This document shows, piece by piece, positions 1 through 10,340 of a DNA stretch of 64,000 nucleotides. Position numbers and translations under genes: made by a program. Position 1 is the stretch's first letter; every line of letters starts with the position of its first letter. Under the pieces are notes generated by a model. It did no database searches. It had not been told where the DNA came from and was given only the letters and a program-made list of their open reading frames with translations. This stretch comes from Microbacterium lacticum (GTDB lineage: Bacteria > Actinomycetota > Actinomycetes > Actinomycetales > Microbacteriaceae): NCBI RefSeq assembly GCF_006716815.1, contig NZ_VFPS01000001.1, positions 372,001 to 436,000 on the forward strand. Reading direction: 5' to 3'.

Positions 1-1
1 G

Positions 2-1033
2 CTCGTCGCCCGCGCGGGGTACGAGACGCGGGGCGCGCTCGCGCTGCGCGCCGCGATCGCCGACCGCTACACGGCGGCCGGCGTGCCGACGACCCCCGAC
101 GAGGTGACGATCACCACGGGGGCGCAATCGGCGATCCACCTGCTCGCGCAGACGCTCCTGCGCCGCGGCGACCGTGCTCTCATCGAGACACCGACCTACC
201 CACACGCCGCCGAGGCGCTGCGCTCTGCGGGGGCGCGGCTCGTGGGTGTGCCGGTGACGACGGATGCCGGGTGGGACCTCGACCGCGCGGCGCAGGCGTA
301 CGCGCGCGCCATGCCGCGCATGGCGTATCTCATGCCGAGGTTTCAGAATCCCACCGGCCGCTCGATGACGCTGAGCGAGGAGGCGGTCTTCGCCGACGCC
401 GCACAGCGCGCCGGGACCATCCTCGTCATCGACGAGACGACCGCCGAGCTCGCGATCGACGATGCGCGCGCGAGCGCCGCCGGACCGTTCGCCTCGACCG
501 CCGTGGTGCGCGTCGGCTCGCTCGGCAAGACCGTCTGGGGCGGGCTGCGGATCGGGTGGATCCGCGCCGACGCCTCGCTCATCGACCGCCTCGTCGCCGC
601 CCGGCCCTCGCGCGACCTCGGAACGCCCGAGTTCGAGCAGGCCGTCGCCGCGCGAGTGCTCGAGCGGATGCCCGACGTGCTCGCCCAGCGCGCCGCCCTG
701 CTGCGCGACGGGCGCGACGCGCTCGCGGACGCGCTCGCCGAGCGTCTGCCCGACTGGCGCGTTCCGCGCGTGGACGGGGGAGTCGCCATGTGGGTCGAGC
801 TCGACGCGCCGCTCAGCTCGGGACTGGTGCTCGCGGCACGGACGCGCGGGGTGTTCCTCTCGGCGGGGTCGCGGTTCGCCGTCGACGGCGCGCACGATCG
901 GCACCTGCGCATCCCGTTCACCGCCTCCGCGGCCGACCTGCGCCGCGCAGTCACGGTGCTCGCGCAGATCTGGCCAGAGGTGCGCGCTGCGGCCCCCGTG
1001 ACGAGTGTCGAACCGATGGGCGCGCTCGTCTGA
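2..1033 (+). CDS. MocR-type aminotransferase domain (5'-truncated by window edge)
   Basis: This is the aminotransferase (fold type I, PLP-dependent) part of a probable GntR/MocR transcription regulator; the reading frame is open to the left edge, so the N-terminal winged-helix domain would lie outside the window. The visible part starts inside the typical GYETRG..LR..IA.RY segment. It continues with TPDEVTITTGAQSAIHLLA, a PRFQNPTGRS stretch (substrate/PLP region), VIDETTAELA, and SLGKTVWGGLRIGW, which holds the presumed PLP-binding lysine. Most relatives have SxSK here, so SLGK is a small deviation. MocR proteins usually sense PLP or an amino compound and control a neighbouring gene; the target is not visible. 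A stand-alone aminotransferase is possible because the left end is missing. Confidence 0.85.
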   Translation, partial: LVARAGYETRGALALRAAIADRYTAAGVPTTPDEVTITTGAQSAIHLLAQTLLRRGDRALIETPTYPHAAEALRSAGARLVGVPVTTDAGWDLDRAAQAYARAMPRMAYLMPRFQNPTGRSMTLSEEAVFADAAQRAGTILVIDETTAELAIDDARASAAGPFASTAVVRVGSLGKTVWGGLRIGWIRADASLIDRLVAARPSRDLGTPEFEQAVAARVLERMPDVLAQRAALLRDGRDALADALAERLPDWRVPRVDGGVAMWVELDAPLSSGLVLAARTRGVFLSAGSRFAVDGAHDRHLRIPFTASAADLRRAVTVLAQIWPEVRAAAPVTSVEPMGALV

Positions 1034-1164
1034 CACCCGGCCGCGCGGGTACGTGGGTGCGCGGCTGGCGCGGGTGCGGGTGCGGGTGCGGGGACCGGCG
1101 CTGGCGCGTGAGGACGGAGCGCCTTCGGCTCGAACGGGCGTCAGCGAGGCGACCGGTGCCGGCC

Positions 1165-1413
1165 TCACCGCAGGTACCTCAGGCAGTCGATCGCCTCGTC
1201 GGCGCTCCAGAACGCGCCGAGGTGGCGCAGTCGCGCCGACGCCAGGTCGAAGCGTTCGGCGTGGAACCGGATGCCGGTGCTCTGCGCCTCGGCGCGCAGG
1301 TGGCCGATCACCCGGCCCGTGCGGTCGAGCACGCGCCATCTTTTGTCGGATACCGCGCGCAGTGTCACGCCGCGCACCCCGACGGCAGGACCGTTCTGTG
1401 TCGTGAGAATCAT
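1165..1413 (-). CDS. Small conserved protein of unknown function (82 aa)
   Basis: I do not recognise a named family. The protein is basic and compact, with no signal peptide or membrane segment. It opens with MILTTQNGPAVGVRGVTLRA and ends in an alpha-helical stretch AFWSADEAIDCLRYLR. The ATG start is well supported: a GGGAGG ribosome site lies 6 bases upstream. A 16-bp palindromic box resembling the actinobacterial LexA (SOS) operator lies 16 bases upstream of the start, so DNA-damage control is possible. The gene is divergent from the SSB paralogue at 1640. It is convergent with the aminotransferase gene. Confidence 0.7.
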   Translation of the reverse strand: MILTTQNGPAVGVRGVTLRAVSDKRWRVLDRTGRVIGHLRAEAQSTGIRFHAERFDLASARLRHLGAFWSADEAIDCLRYLR

Positions 1414-1428
1414 CTGCTGCCTCCCGTA

Positions 1429-1444
1429 TCGAACATAGATACGA
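1429..1444 (-). promoter_or_regulatory. SOS/LexA-like box
   Basis: On the minus strand this reads TCGTATCTATGTTCGA. It matches the actinobacterial LexA consensus form TCGAAC-N4-GTTCGA at both outer TCG/CGA triplets and has one full GTTCGA half-site (12 of 16 positions against TCGAACACATGTTCGA). It lies 16 bases before the start of the 82-aa gene, a normal operator position. The second half-site is degenerate, so binding is not certain. Confidence 0.4.
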
Positions 1445-1556
1445 CCTCCGACATCGCGTTGTCATCGCCTCCTCCCCAATCGCGCAATCTCGCGATCCAT
1501 CCACATTTCGACGTTCCGGCCTCCGCACGCACCCGCGCCGCCGCCAAGCTGAGCGT

Positions 1557-1592
1557 GCTCCGGCACCCGGATGGGCACGCGGGTGCCGGAGC
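1557..1592. other. 12-bp perfect hairpin before ssb
   Basis: GCTCCGGCACCC and GGGTGCCGGAGC form a perfect 12-bp inverted repeat with a 12-base loop, ending 47 bases before the SSB start codon. No T-run follows. It could be a leader structure in the ssb mRNA. Confidence 0.5.
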
Positions 1593-1639
1593 AGGAGCCG
1601 CGGAACGGCCGCGGCCCGGCTCACGAAAGGACGCCCGCC

Positions 1640-2230
1640 ATGTCAGATCTCATCGCCGTCACCGGCAACCTCACCTCATCGCCGCTGCGCCACGCCGTCT
1701 CGGGCGGGGTCACGATGGTCACGTTCGGGCTCGCCAGCACCGAGCGTCGCTTCGACAACGGCACGTGGACCGATGTGCACACGAACTTCTACAGCGTCTC
1801 GGTCTTCCGCAAGCTCGCCGAGCACGCGTACGCGTCGCTCGAGAAGGGTCAGCGCGTCATCCTGTCGGGCAAGCTCAAGGTGCGCAGCTGGGAGGCGAAC
1901 GGCAAGTCGGGCACGAGTGTCGACCTCGAAGCGACGAGCATCGGTCCCGACCTGATGTTCGGGGTCGCGACGTTCGTCAAGGACGGACGCGGGGCGCAGT
2001 CCGAAGCCCCCGTGGTCGACGATCGGGCGAGCAGCGCGCCCGACGACTGGGCGACGCGTGTGCCCGGCGAGGGCGCGCCCGACGCCGTCGGCGACCACGC
2101 CGCCGCGCAGGTCGAGAACCCCCGAGCGCAGAGCGACCACGCCAGCGAAGGCGCCCGGTCGCCCGAGCTCGTCGGCGCGGGCGGGGGCGCGTGGGCGACA
2201 CCCGGTGCGGAGGAGGAGACCCCGTTCTGA
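1640..2230 (+). CDS. ssb: Single-stranded DNA-binding protein (SSB paralogue)
   Basis: An OB-fold SSB of 196 aa that binds and protects single-stranded DNA during replication, repair or transformation. It begins MSDLIAVTGNLTSSPLRHAV, and the OB-fold core (VTMVTFGLASTERRF...VSVFRKLAEHAYASLEKGQRVILSGKLK) fills residues 1-115. A disordered acidic and Gly/Ala-rich tail follows. The extreme C-terminus is EEETPF, which fits the D/E-rich-xPF tip that recruits partner proteins. The ATG at 1640 is preferred over upstream starts because GAAAGG lies just before it and the OB fold begins there. The replicative SSB of actinobacteria is normally next to rpsF/rpsR, so this isolated copy is probably the second (SsbB-like) paralogue. 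Confidence 0.88.
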   Translation: MSDLIAVTGNLTSSPLRHAVSGGVTMVTFGLASTERRFDNGTWTDVHTNFYSVSVFRKLAEHAYASLEKGQRVILSGKLKVRSWEANGKSGTSVDLEATSIGPDLMFGVATFVKDGRGAQSEAPVVDDRASSAPDDWATRVPGEGAPDAVGDHAAAQVENPRAQSDHASEGARSPELVGAGGGAWATPGAEEETPF

Positions 2231-2276
2231 GCGCCGCGCGCGCAGGGGCGCACGGCTCACCCCGGAGCTCTCCCCG

Positions 2277-2282
2277 TAGACT
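2277..2282 (+). promoter_or_regulatory. -10 box, lipoprotein gene (leaderless)
   Basis: TAGACT lies 6 bases before the GTG start at 2289, so transcription should begin at or next to the start codon. No clear -35 box was seen. Confidence 0.5.
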
Positions 2283-2288
2283 TCGGAG

Positions 2289-2780
2289 GTGCGCCGCTCC
2301 GCCCCTGTCTCGTCCCGGCTCGCCGCGTTCGGCGCCCTCGCCGTGGCCGGCATGCTCGCGCTCGCCGCCTGCACACCCACCCCGACGCCGTCGCCCACGC
2401 AGACCTCGGCCTCGCCGTCGCCGACCGCCGCGCCGACGCCGACCGGGCCCGTGTTCGTTCCCGACGGTTCCGCGCAGGACAATCTGCCGCTGTTCGCGCA
2501 GGTCTCGAATCAGGTCGCCGCGACCGACGCGCGGGTGCAGGGGCGGGCCTACATCGACGCGCTCGCGGCGGCGGGGTTCCCGAAGGCGCAGATGCAGGTG
2601 ACGAACGACCTCACCACCGTGGGAAACCCGGCCGATTCGATCCAGTTCTCCGTCGCCTGGGCGGGGGAGTGCCTCGTCGGCCAAGTCGGCCCGTCCACGC
2701 CCGCGCCGACGGCCCTCGTCCTCCCGCTCCTGCCCGCCGGCACGTGCCTCATCGGCCAGACGAGACCCATCGACTGGTGA
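2289..2780 (+). CDS. Secreted lipoprotein (DUF6993-like)
   Basis: A 163-aa lipoprotein of unknown function. The signal peptide has basic residues, a hydrophobic core and a lipobox L25-A-A-C28, so Cys28 should be lipidated after signal peptidase II cleavage and the protein tethered to the outer face of the membrane. Residues 29-57 are a Thr/Pro/Ser-rich linker. The rest is a folded domain of about 105 aa with two Cys (GECLVGQ and GTCLIGQ) that may form a disulfide; this resembles the DUF6993 family of Microbacteriaceae as far as I can judge. The start is GTG at 2289. A TAGACT box ends 6 bases upstream and there is no leader, so the transcript is probably leaderless. Confidence 0.75.
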   Translation: MRRSAPVSSRLAAFGALAVAGMLALAACTPTPTPSPTQTSASPSPTAAPTPTGPVFVPDGSAQDNLPLFAQVSNQVAATDARVQGRAYIDALAAAGFPKAQMQVTNDLTTVGNPADSIQFSVAWAGECLVGQVGPSTPAPTALVLPLLPAGTCLIGQTRPIDW

Positions 2781-2814
2781 GACCGGGGTGGCGATCCCGA
2801 TGCGACCCGCCGCG

Positions 2815-2820
2815 TAGACT
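2815..2820 (+). promoter_or_regulatory. -10 box of ettA
   Basis: TAGACT lies 9 bases before the ettA ATG. No Shine-Dalgarno sequence is present between them, which fits a leaderless or nearly leaderless mRNA. Confidence 0.5.
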
Positions 2821-2829
2821 TGGGCCGTT

Positions 2830-4501
<1,672 letters not shown>

Positions 4502-4509
<8 letters not shown>

Positions 4510-4975
4510 ACGGATGCACGTCCCCATCCACCTCCGCTGGGGCGACCTCGACGCGTTCAACCACGTCAACAACGCGACGATGCTGAAGCTGCTCGAAGAA
4601 GCGCGCGTGCGCGTCTTCTGGTCGCCGATCGACGGCGAGGAGGCGCCCGACACCGCGGTGATCGAGGCGGGGCTGGATGCCCGTGAGCTGACCCTCATCG
4701 CACGGCAGGAGATCGAGTACCTCGCCCCGGTGCCGTACCGGCGCGACCCGCTCGACGTGCAGATGTGGTTCGGCAAGCTCGGCGGATCGAGCGTCGAGGT
4801 CTGCTACGAGGTGTACAGCCCTGCGACCGATGCCGAGCAGAAGCTCTACGCCCGGGCATCCTCTGCCGTCGTGCTCGTCGACGCGGAGACCTTCCGTCCC
4901 GTTCGCCTCAGCGAGCAGATGCGCGCGGCGTGGGCGCCCTACGTCGGCGAGCCGATCGCGTTCAGCCGGCGCTGA
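4502..4975 (+). CDS. Acyl-CoA thioesterase, hot-dog fold (YbgC/FadM type)
   Basis: A 157-aa single hot-dog-fold thioesterase that should hydrolyse acyl-CoA or 4-hydroxybenzoyl-CoA-like esters. The family motif RWGDLDAFNHVNNATMLKLLEEAR is at residues 12-35; the Asp of WGDLD is the expected catalytic residue. ETFRPVRL near the end is also typical. The start is GTG at 4502, inside the end of ettA, giving translational coupling; ATG at 4514 is a shorter alternative. The 3' end overlaps the tail of the convergent tesB by 14 bases. Confidence 0.85.
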
Positions 4976-5927
4976 CGCCCGAGCCGTCCGCGTCGGGCAC
5001 GCGCACCATGATCTCCTGCGCGACCGTGGCGATCAGCTCGCCCTCGCGGGTGAAGATGCGGCCGGTCGCGAGCCCGCGCCCGCCGCGCGCGCTCGGCGAC
5101 TCCTGCGCATAGAGCAGCCACTCGTCCACGCGCGCACGCCGGTGCCACCACATCGCGTGATCGAGGCTCGCGACCTTGAGACCCGGCTGCGACCAGGCCA
5201 CGCCGTGTGCGCGCAGCACCGACTCCTGGATCGTGAGGTCGCTCATGTAGGCGAGCACCGCACGGTGCAGCGCCGGATCGTCGCCGATCCCGCGGCGCGT
5301 GCGCATCCACACGTCCTGTCGGGGCACGTGCGCCCCGGGCACCCGGTCGTAGATCGCGCCGTCGGCGTGCACGACCTCGATCGGGCTGTCGTCGAGCAGT
5401 CGTCGCGAGAGCGGGTGCAGGCGCGAGGCGCCGGAGCGCTCGAGTGCCTCCTCGGGCGAGAGCACGCCCTCCGGCGCGGGAGTCTGGTGCTCGAGGCCGG
5501 GGTCTTCGCGCTCGAACGACGAGATCATCGAGAAGATCGGCACCCCGTGCTGGTAGGCCTGCGTGCGGCGCGTCGAGAACGAGCGGCCGTCGTGGATGCG
5601 GTCGACGGCGAGCGTGAGCCCCGTGGACGCGTCACCCGGGCGCAGGAAGTAGCCGTGCATCGAGTGCGGCACGCGGTCGTCGTCGGTGGTGCGGTCGGCG
5701 GCGATGATCGCCTGCGCGAGCACCTGGCCGCCGAAGATGCGCCCGGTCGGCATGGGCTGCGACACCCCCGTGAAGATGTCTTCGGTGGTGCGCGCCGCGC
5801 CCGAGTCGAGGTTCAGCACGTCGAGCATGACGCCGACCGGGTCGGTGATCACGGGGATGGCGGCAGCATCCGAGGCGGTGGGTTCTTCGGGCGAGCCGTG
5901 TCGAGCGGCCGGGGCGTGTTCGCGCAC
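4962..5927 (-). CDS. tesB: Acyl-CoA thioesterase II
   Basis: A 321-aa double hot-dog thioesterase of the TesB family that hydrolyses medium- to long-chain acyl-CoA to free fatty acid and CoA. Typical segments are FGGQVLAQAIIAADRT and VPHSMHGYFLRPGD in the first fold, and YMSDLTIQESVL and SLDHAMWWHRRAR in the second. The Asp of SLDH, Thr of SDLT and Gln of QEIMV or IQES correspond to the known Asp/Thr/Gln active site. The start is GTG at 5927 with AGGAG 4 bases upstream; the first about 25 residues are a disordered extension. It lies head to head with the gene at 5997. Confidence 0.93.
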   Translation of the reverse strand: MREHAPAARHGSPEEPTASDAAAIPVITDPVGVMLDVLNLDSGAARTTEDIFTGVSQPMPTGRIFGGQVLAQAIIAADRTTDDDRVPHSMHGYFLRPGDASTGLTLAVDRIHDGRSFSTRRTQAYQHGVPIFSMISSFEREDPGLEHQTPAPEGVLSPEEALERSGASRLHPLSRRLLDDSPIEVVHADGAIYDRVPGAHVPRQDVWMRTRRGIGDDPALHRAVLAYMSDLTIQESVLRAHGVAWSQPGLKVASLDHAMWWHRRARVDEWLLYAQESPSARGGRGLATGRIFTREGELIATVAQEIMVRVPDADGSGVSAG

Positions 5928-5996
5928 GAGGCTCCTGTCATCGCGGGGTGACCGCCGGCCGCCGGGGCGGCGCGGTCGCTTGATAGTTTAGGGCGG

Positions 5997-6665
5997 ATGT
6001 CGCAACGCCTGATCTTCCCCGATGCGCCCACCGCGGCGGACGTGCTCACCTTCTCCGCCCGGGCCGCGCGGCTCGGTGACGGCGCAGTCCGGCTGAAGGC
6101 GACCGGCGGCACGCTGCTCGCCTCGGCCGCCCCACTCGCGCCGCGGACGCTCCTCGAATCGACGCCCACCGTGCTCGGCATGCGCGCGGTGCGGGTCGAC
6201 CCCGAACTCGTGTGCGACCTCGTCGTGCCGGCGGAGGGGCTCACGGCCTCGGACGACCCGGCGGCGCTGCAGCTGCCGGATGCCGCGGTCACGGCGACCT
6301 GGGCCGGGGTGTCGCCGCCGCGCGCCGGCTGGACCGATGACGGCGCGATCGCCGCGGCGCTCCTCGCCGAGCGCGCCCAGCGGGGCATCGCCGCGGTCGC
6401 CGAAGCGGTGCCGAAGGATGCCGGTGACGATGCCGTGCACGCCGTGCGCGCGGCGATCTGGGGCGCCGCCGACGAGCCGCTCGCCGGCCTGCCGCTCGGC
6501 GTCGCGTTCGCCGCGTTCGCCCTCGGGTTCATTGCCGGCGAGGAGCAGGCGGTCGTGCGCCGGAACGGCCCCTGGACGCGCGTCAGCCTCGCGCGCGGGC
6601 ACGTGCTCACCCGCGGCACGGTCCGGTCGGGACTCACCGCCGTCCGCGCCACCGGCGCGAGCTGA
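5997..6665 (+). CDS. Conserved hypothetical protein (222 aa)
   Basis: I do not recognise a characterised family. The protein is Ala-rich and soluble apart from one weak hydrophobic stretch (LGVAFAAFALGFIAGEE, about residues 165-185). The N-terminal part (LIFPDAPTAADVLTFSARAARLGDGAVRLKA) looks like a small beta/alpha domain. Start ATG at 5997, with a TAGTTT box 8 bases upstream and no ribosome site, again leaderless in style. It diverges from tesB, with about 70 bases between them. Confidence 0.65.
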   Translation: MSQRLIFPDAPTAADVLTFSARAARLGDGAVRLKATGGTLLASAAPLAPRTLLESTPTVLGMRAVRVDPELVCDLVVPAEGLTASDDPAALQLPDAAVTATWAGVSPPRAGWTDDGAIAAALLAERAQRGIAAVAEAVPKDAGDDAVHAVRAAIWGAADEPLAGLPLGVAFAAFALGFIAGEEQAVVRRNGPWTRVSLARGHVLTRGTVRSGLTAVRATGAS

Positions 6666-6741
6666 CTCCGCGGCCCGGTGCGGGCAGCGCCGCCGCCGCC
6701 AGCGCACCGCCGTCGTCACCACGCCGCGGCCACCACCGCCG

Positions 6742-8472
6742 TCAGACAGCGGCCGCCGCCGCGCGCCCGGCGACGCGCCCAGAGAACAGGCATCCGCCGA
6801 CGAAGGTCCCCTCCAGCGCCCGGTACCCGTGCACGCCGCCACCGCCGAACCCCGCCGCCTCGCCGGCGGCGTATAGACCCGGCACGGGGGAGCCGTCCGC
6901 CCCGAGCGCCCGGCCCGACAGATCGGTCTCGATGCCGCCGAGCGACTTGCGGGTGAGCACGTGCAGCTTCACGGCGATGAGCGGCCCCGCGGCCGGATCG
7001 AGGATGCGGTGCGGCGCCGCGGTGCGGATGAGCTTGTCGCCGCGATACGCCCGTGCCGAGCGCAGCATGGCGACCTGCGCGTCCTTCGTGAAATCGTTGT
7101 CCATCTCGCGGTCGCGCGCCTCCACCTCGCGGCGCACGCGGGCGCCGTCGAGCGCGTCGCCGCCGGGCAGGGCGCGCATCCCGTCGATCAGCTCGTCGAG
7201 CGTCCGCCGCACGACGAAGTCCGCGCCGTGATCGAGGAATGCCTGCACGGGCCCCGCCGCCCCCTTGCCGAGCCGTGAGCGCACGAGGAGCGGCAGGTCC
7301 TTGCCGGTGAGGTCGGGGTTCTGCTCGCTGCCCGAGAGGGTGAACTCCTTCTCGACGATCTTCTGCGACAGCACGAACCACGAGTGATCGTGCCCGGTCT
7401 GCCGGAGGTGCGCGAGCGTGCCGAGCGTGTCGAAGCCGGGGAAGAGCGGCACGGGCAGGCGCGCGCCCGTGGCATCCAGCCAGATCGACGACGGGCCGGG
7501 CAGGATGCGGATGCCGTGGCCCGGCCAGATCGGATCCCAGTTCTGGATGCCTTCGACGTAGTGCCACATGCGGTCGCCGTTGATCAGACGCGCCCCCGCC
7601 GCCGCGGTGACGGGCTGCATCGACCCGTCGACGTAGGCGGGGACCCCGGTGATCATGTGCTCCGGCGGAGTGCCGAGTCGCGCCGGCCACTGCCAGCGCA
7701 CGAGGTCGTGGTTGCCGCCGATGCCGCCGGACAAGACGACGGTGGCCGCCGCCGTGATCTCGAACTCGCCGACCACCTCGCGCGAGCTCGGGGCGCCCCG
7801 CTCGGCGTCGGAGGCGGCCAGCACGTCGCCGGCGGCGCCCGTGACGGTGCCGTCCGCGGTCGTCAGCGCGGTGACGCGGTGGCGGGGGAGGATCGTCAGA
7901 CGTCCCTCCGCCTCGGCCTGCTCCACGGCCGCCTGGAACGGGGCGACGAGGCCCGGTCCGGTGCCCCACGTGATGTGGAAGCGCGGCACCGAGTTGCCGG
8001 GGCCCGTCGCGGTGTAGCCGCCGCGCTCCGCCCAGCCCACCACGGGGAAGAACCCGACGCCCTTCTCGCGCAGCCAGGCGCGCTTCTCGCCGTGGGCGAA
8101 GTCGAGGTAGGCCTCGGCCCAGCGGCGCGGCCACAGGTCGTCGTCGCGGTCGAATCCGGCCGTGTCGAACCAGTCCTGCCGGGCGAGCTCGATCGAGTCG
8201 CGGATGCCCATGCGCCGCTGCTCGGGCGAGTCGATGAAGAAGAGCCCGCCGAACGACCAGAACGCCTGCCCGCCGAGGTTCGTCCGCGGCTCCTGGTCGA
8301 CGATGACGACGGTCTTGCCGGCGGCGGCGGCCTCGGCGGCGGCGACGAGACCGCCGAGGCCCCAGCCGATCACGAGCACGTCGGCGCGGTGCGCGGCGCG
8401 GCTCGCGTTCTGTCGCGAGGTCCGGGGGGATGCGCTGTTGGACGGGCTGTTCGAGGCGGAGCGAGCTGCCAT
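6742..8472 (-). CDS. FAD-binding dehydrogenase (KstD/fumarate-reductase flavoprotein family)
   Basis: A 576-aa flavoprotein of the 3-ketosteroid-dehydrogenase/fumarate-reductase superfamily, close to the uncharacterised FAD-binding dehydrogenase subgroup. A Rossmann motif VIGWGLGGLVAAAEAAAAGK (residues 34-53) binds the ADP part of FAD; LGGQAFWSFGGLFF and the C-terminal GLYAAGEAAGFGGGGVHGYRALEGTFVGGCLFSGR are the other FAD contacts. No signal peptide. The substrate cannot be read from the sequence. ATG at 8472 has AAAGGAG 5 bases upstream. It is the last of three co-directional genes (MscS, haemoglobin, this), 75 bases after the haemoglobin gene, so it may be co-transcribed. Confidence 0.85.
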   Translation of the reverse strand: MAARSASNSPSNSASPRTSRQNASRAAHRADVLVIGWGLGGLVAAAEAAAAGKTVVIVDQEPRTNLGGQAFWSFGGLFFIDSPEQRRMGIRDSIELARQDWFDTAGFDRDDDLWPRRWAEAYLDFAHGEKRAWLREKGVGFFPVVGWAERGGYTATGPGNSVPRFHITWGTGPGLVAPFQAAVEQAEAEGRLTILPRHRVTALTTADGTVTGAAGDVLAASDAERGAPSSREVVGEFEITAAATVVLSGGIGGNHDLVRWQWPARLGTPPEHMITGVPAYVDGSMQPVTAAAGARLINGDRMWHYVEGIQNWDPIWPGHGIRILPGPSSIWLDATGARLPVPLFPGFDTLGTLAHLRQTGHDHSWFVLSQKIVEKEFTLSGSEQNPDLTGKDLPLLVRSRLGKGAAGPVQAFLDHGADFVVRRTLDELIDGMRALPGGDALDGARVRREVEARDREMDNDFTKDAQVAMLRSARAYRGDKLIRTAAPHRILDPAAGPLIAVKLHVLTRKSLGGIETDLSGRALGADGSPVPGLYAAGEAAGFGGGGVHGYRALEGTFVGGCLFSGRVAGRAAAAAV

Positions 8473-8547
8473 GACGACTCCTTTGTCGCGAGGGGTGATC
8501 CGGGGTTGATCCGAAGAGGTGGTGCGGGGAGGAGCGCGACGGTGCGC

Positions 8548-9003
8548 TCAGGTGGTGTCGGGGTGGACGGTCAGCGACGGCGACGCTGCCGGGCGTGCGG
8601 GGCCGATGCCGCTCGGCTCGAACGTGTTCACCATCGCGAACGCGGCTCGCTCCAGATAGTCCCACAGCGTCGCTTCGTGGAGCGGCGACAGGCCGAGCTC
8701 GTCGACGGCGGCGCGCATGTGCGCGAGCCAGCGGTCGCGCGCGTCGGGGTCGATGTGGAAGGGGTTGTGCCGCAGCCGCAGCCGCGGGTGGCCGCGCTGC
8801 TCGCTGTAGGTCGTCGGGCCGCCCCAGTACTGCTCGAGGAACATCGTGAGGCGGACGGCCGCCGGACCGAGATCGTCCTCGGGGTACATCGGCTTCAGCA
8901 CCTCGTCGGTGGCGACACCGCGGTAGAAGGCGTCGACGAGCCGCACGAAGGTGTCGTGACCGCCGACCTCGTCGTAGAAGCTCCGGGGTGTGGCATCCGT
9001 CAT
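8548..9003 (-). CDS. glbO: Group II truncated haemoglobin
   Basis: A 151-aa trHbO-type globin that binds haem and O2 and is thought to serve in redox or peroxide handling. The sequence [23 protein letters not shown] opens the globin fold; [41 protein letters not shown] and DRWLAHM follow. The proximal (F8) His is the one in RLRHNPFHI, and the Trp of DRWL is the conserved G8 Trp of groups II/III. Start and stop overlap MscS by 4 bases (ATGA), so it is translationally coupled to the channel gene. Confidence 0.92.
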   Translation of the reverse strand: MTDATPRSFYDEVGGHDTFVRLVDAFYRGVATDEVLKPMYPEDDLGPAAVRLTMFLEQYWGGPTTYSEQRGHPRLRLRHNPFHIDPDARDRWLAHMRAAVDELGLSPLHEATLWDYLERAAFAMVNTFEPSGIGPARPAASPSLTVHPDTT

Positions 9004-10256
9004 GACGATGCTCCTTTCGCGTCGGTGTCGGGCTTCGCGGGAGGCGCGGCGGATGCCTCGGAGGAGGTCGCGGGCGCGTCGTCCTGCGCCGGCGCGTCAC
9101 CGCTCCCGGGCGAGCCGTCCTTCCGCGGTCGCCAGATCGCGCGGCCGTCGGTGGGCTCGGCCTCGGGCGTGCCGGACGGGGTCTCCGCCTTCCCCTTCGC
9201 GCCGCGCGGTGTCTTCGTGGCGCGCGGGGTCGCCGCCGAGGCGTCGTCCACGGTCGTCACGGGCGTCGGGCGCGTGCGCGGCGGGTTGGCGCCCCGCACC
9301 CGCTGGGCGCCCTCGAGCCCGGCGAGGACGACGGTGTTGAGCGACGGGAGCTCGATGCCGAGGTCGTCGACGGCGCGCTTCAGGCGCATCCGCAGCTCGC
9401 GGGCCACGTCGTCCTTCGCGTTCGCGCGCGTCTTCATCACGAGACGGATCACGAGCGCGTCGCCGGTGATCGACTCGAGGCCCCAGATCTCGGGCTGCTC
9501 GATGATGCGCGTGCGCCACTTCGGGTCCTTCGCGAGCGACTTCGCGGCGCCGAGCATCGTCTTCTCGACCTCGTCGATGTCGACGTCGGCGGGCACGGCG
9601 AGGTCGAGGATGACTCGCGACCACCCCTGCGACATGTTTCCGATGCGGGTGATCTCGCCGTTGCGCACGTACCAGAGCGTGCCGTTGACGTCGCGCACGT
9701 GCGTGACGCGCACGCTCACGTACTCGACGACGCCGGTGGCGAGGCCGAGGTCGACCACATCGCCGATGCCGACCTGATCCTCCGCGACGATGAAGATGCC
9801 GTTCAGCACGTCCTTGACGATGTTCTGCGCACCGAAGCCGAGGCCGGCGCCGATCGCCGCCGACAGCAGTGCGAACGAGCCGGCGACGCCGGGGGCGAGC
9901 ACGCTGATGATCTGGAGCACCGCGATGATCACCAGAGTGACGTTGACGATGTTCTGCAGGATCGACCCGAGGGTGCGCGTCCGCTGCACGAGTCGCATCG
10001 CGGCGAGCGGGGAGCGTTCGAGCGCCTGGGTGTCGTCGACGTTCGCCTTGGTCTTCGCGCCCGACACGATGCGGTCGACGACGCGGCGGATCACGAGGCG
10101 CAGCACCCACGACGCGAGTATCGCGCCCACGATGATGAGGGCCACGGCGAGCAGCTTCATCCCGGCTTCGCCGAGCCAGGTCAGGATCTTCTGCCACAGA
10201 TCGGGGTCGGCGATCGCGGGCGTTTCGCCCGGGTGGAGGTCAGTGCGCCAGATCAT
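9000..10256 (-). CDS. Mechanosensitive channel, MscS family
   Basis: A 418-aa small-conductance mechanosensitive channel that opens on membrane stretch to release solutes under hypo-osmotic shock. Membrane helices lie at about residues 33-57 and 100-124, and the pore helix TM3 has the typical Gly/Ala-rich face [21 protein letters not shown]. The beta domain ([29 protein letters not shown]) and the alpha/beta vestibule follow. The last about 100 residues are a disordered Pro/Lys/Ala-rich cytoplasmic tail. A TAGGAT box 7 bases before the ATG suggests a leaderless mRNA. Confidence 0.93.
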   Translation of the reverse strand: MIWRTDLHPGETPAIADPDLWQKILTWLGEAGMKLLAVALIIVGAILASWVLRLVIRRVVDRIVSGAKTKANVDDTQALERSPLAAMRLVQRTRTLGSILQNIVNVTLVIIAVLQIISVLAPGVAGSFALLSAAIGAGLGFGAQNIVKDVLNGIFIVAEDQVGIGDVVDLGLATGVVEYVSVRVTHVRDVNGTLWYVRNGEITRIGNMSQGWSRVILDLAVPADVDIDEVEKTMLGAAKSLAKDPKWRTRIIEQPEIWGLESITGDALVIRLVMKTRANAKDDVARELRMRLKRAVDDLGIELPSLNTVVLAGLEGAQRVRGANPPRTRPTPVTTVDDASAATPRATKTPRGAKGKAETPSGTPEAEPTDGRAIWRPRKDGSPGSGDAPAQDDAPATSSEASAAPPAKPDTDAKGASS

Positions 10257-10263
10257 CGCTCCG

Positions 10264-10269
10264 ATCCTA
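10264..10269 (-). promoter_or_regulatory. -10 box of mscS-glbO
   Basis: TAGGAT on the minus strand, 7 bases before the start codon at 10256. There is no Shine-Dalgarno sequence between box and start. Confidence 0.45.
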
Positions 10270-10340
10270 ACGACCGACCCTGTGGCGCGGATGAGCGGGG
10301 GCGCACGCGGAGGGAACCCGACGCGCGCCGCCCGACCCGC

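Noticed and set aside
1070..1100. GCGGGT tandem repeats after the aminotransferase gene
   Set aside because: Only about four short imperfect units; ordinary GC-rich simple sequence, with no sign of a functional array.
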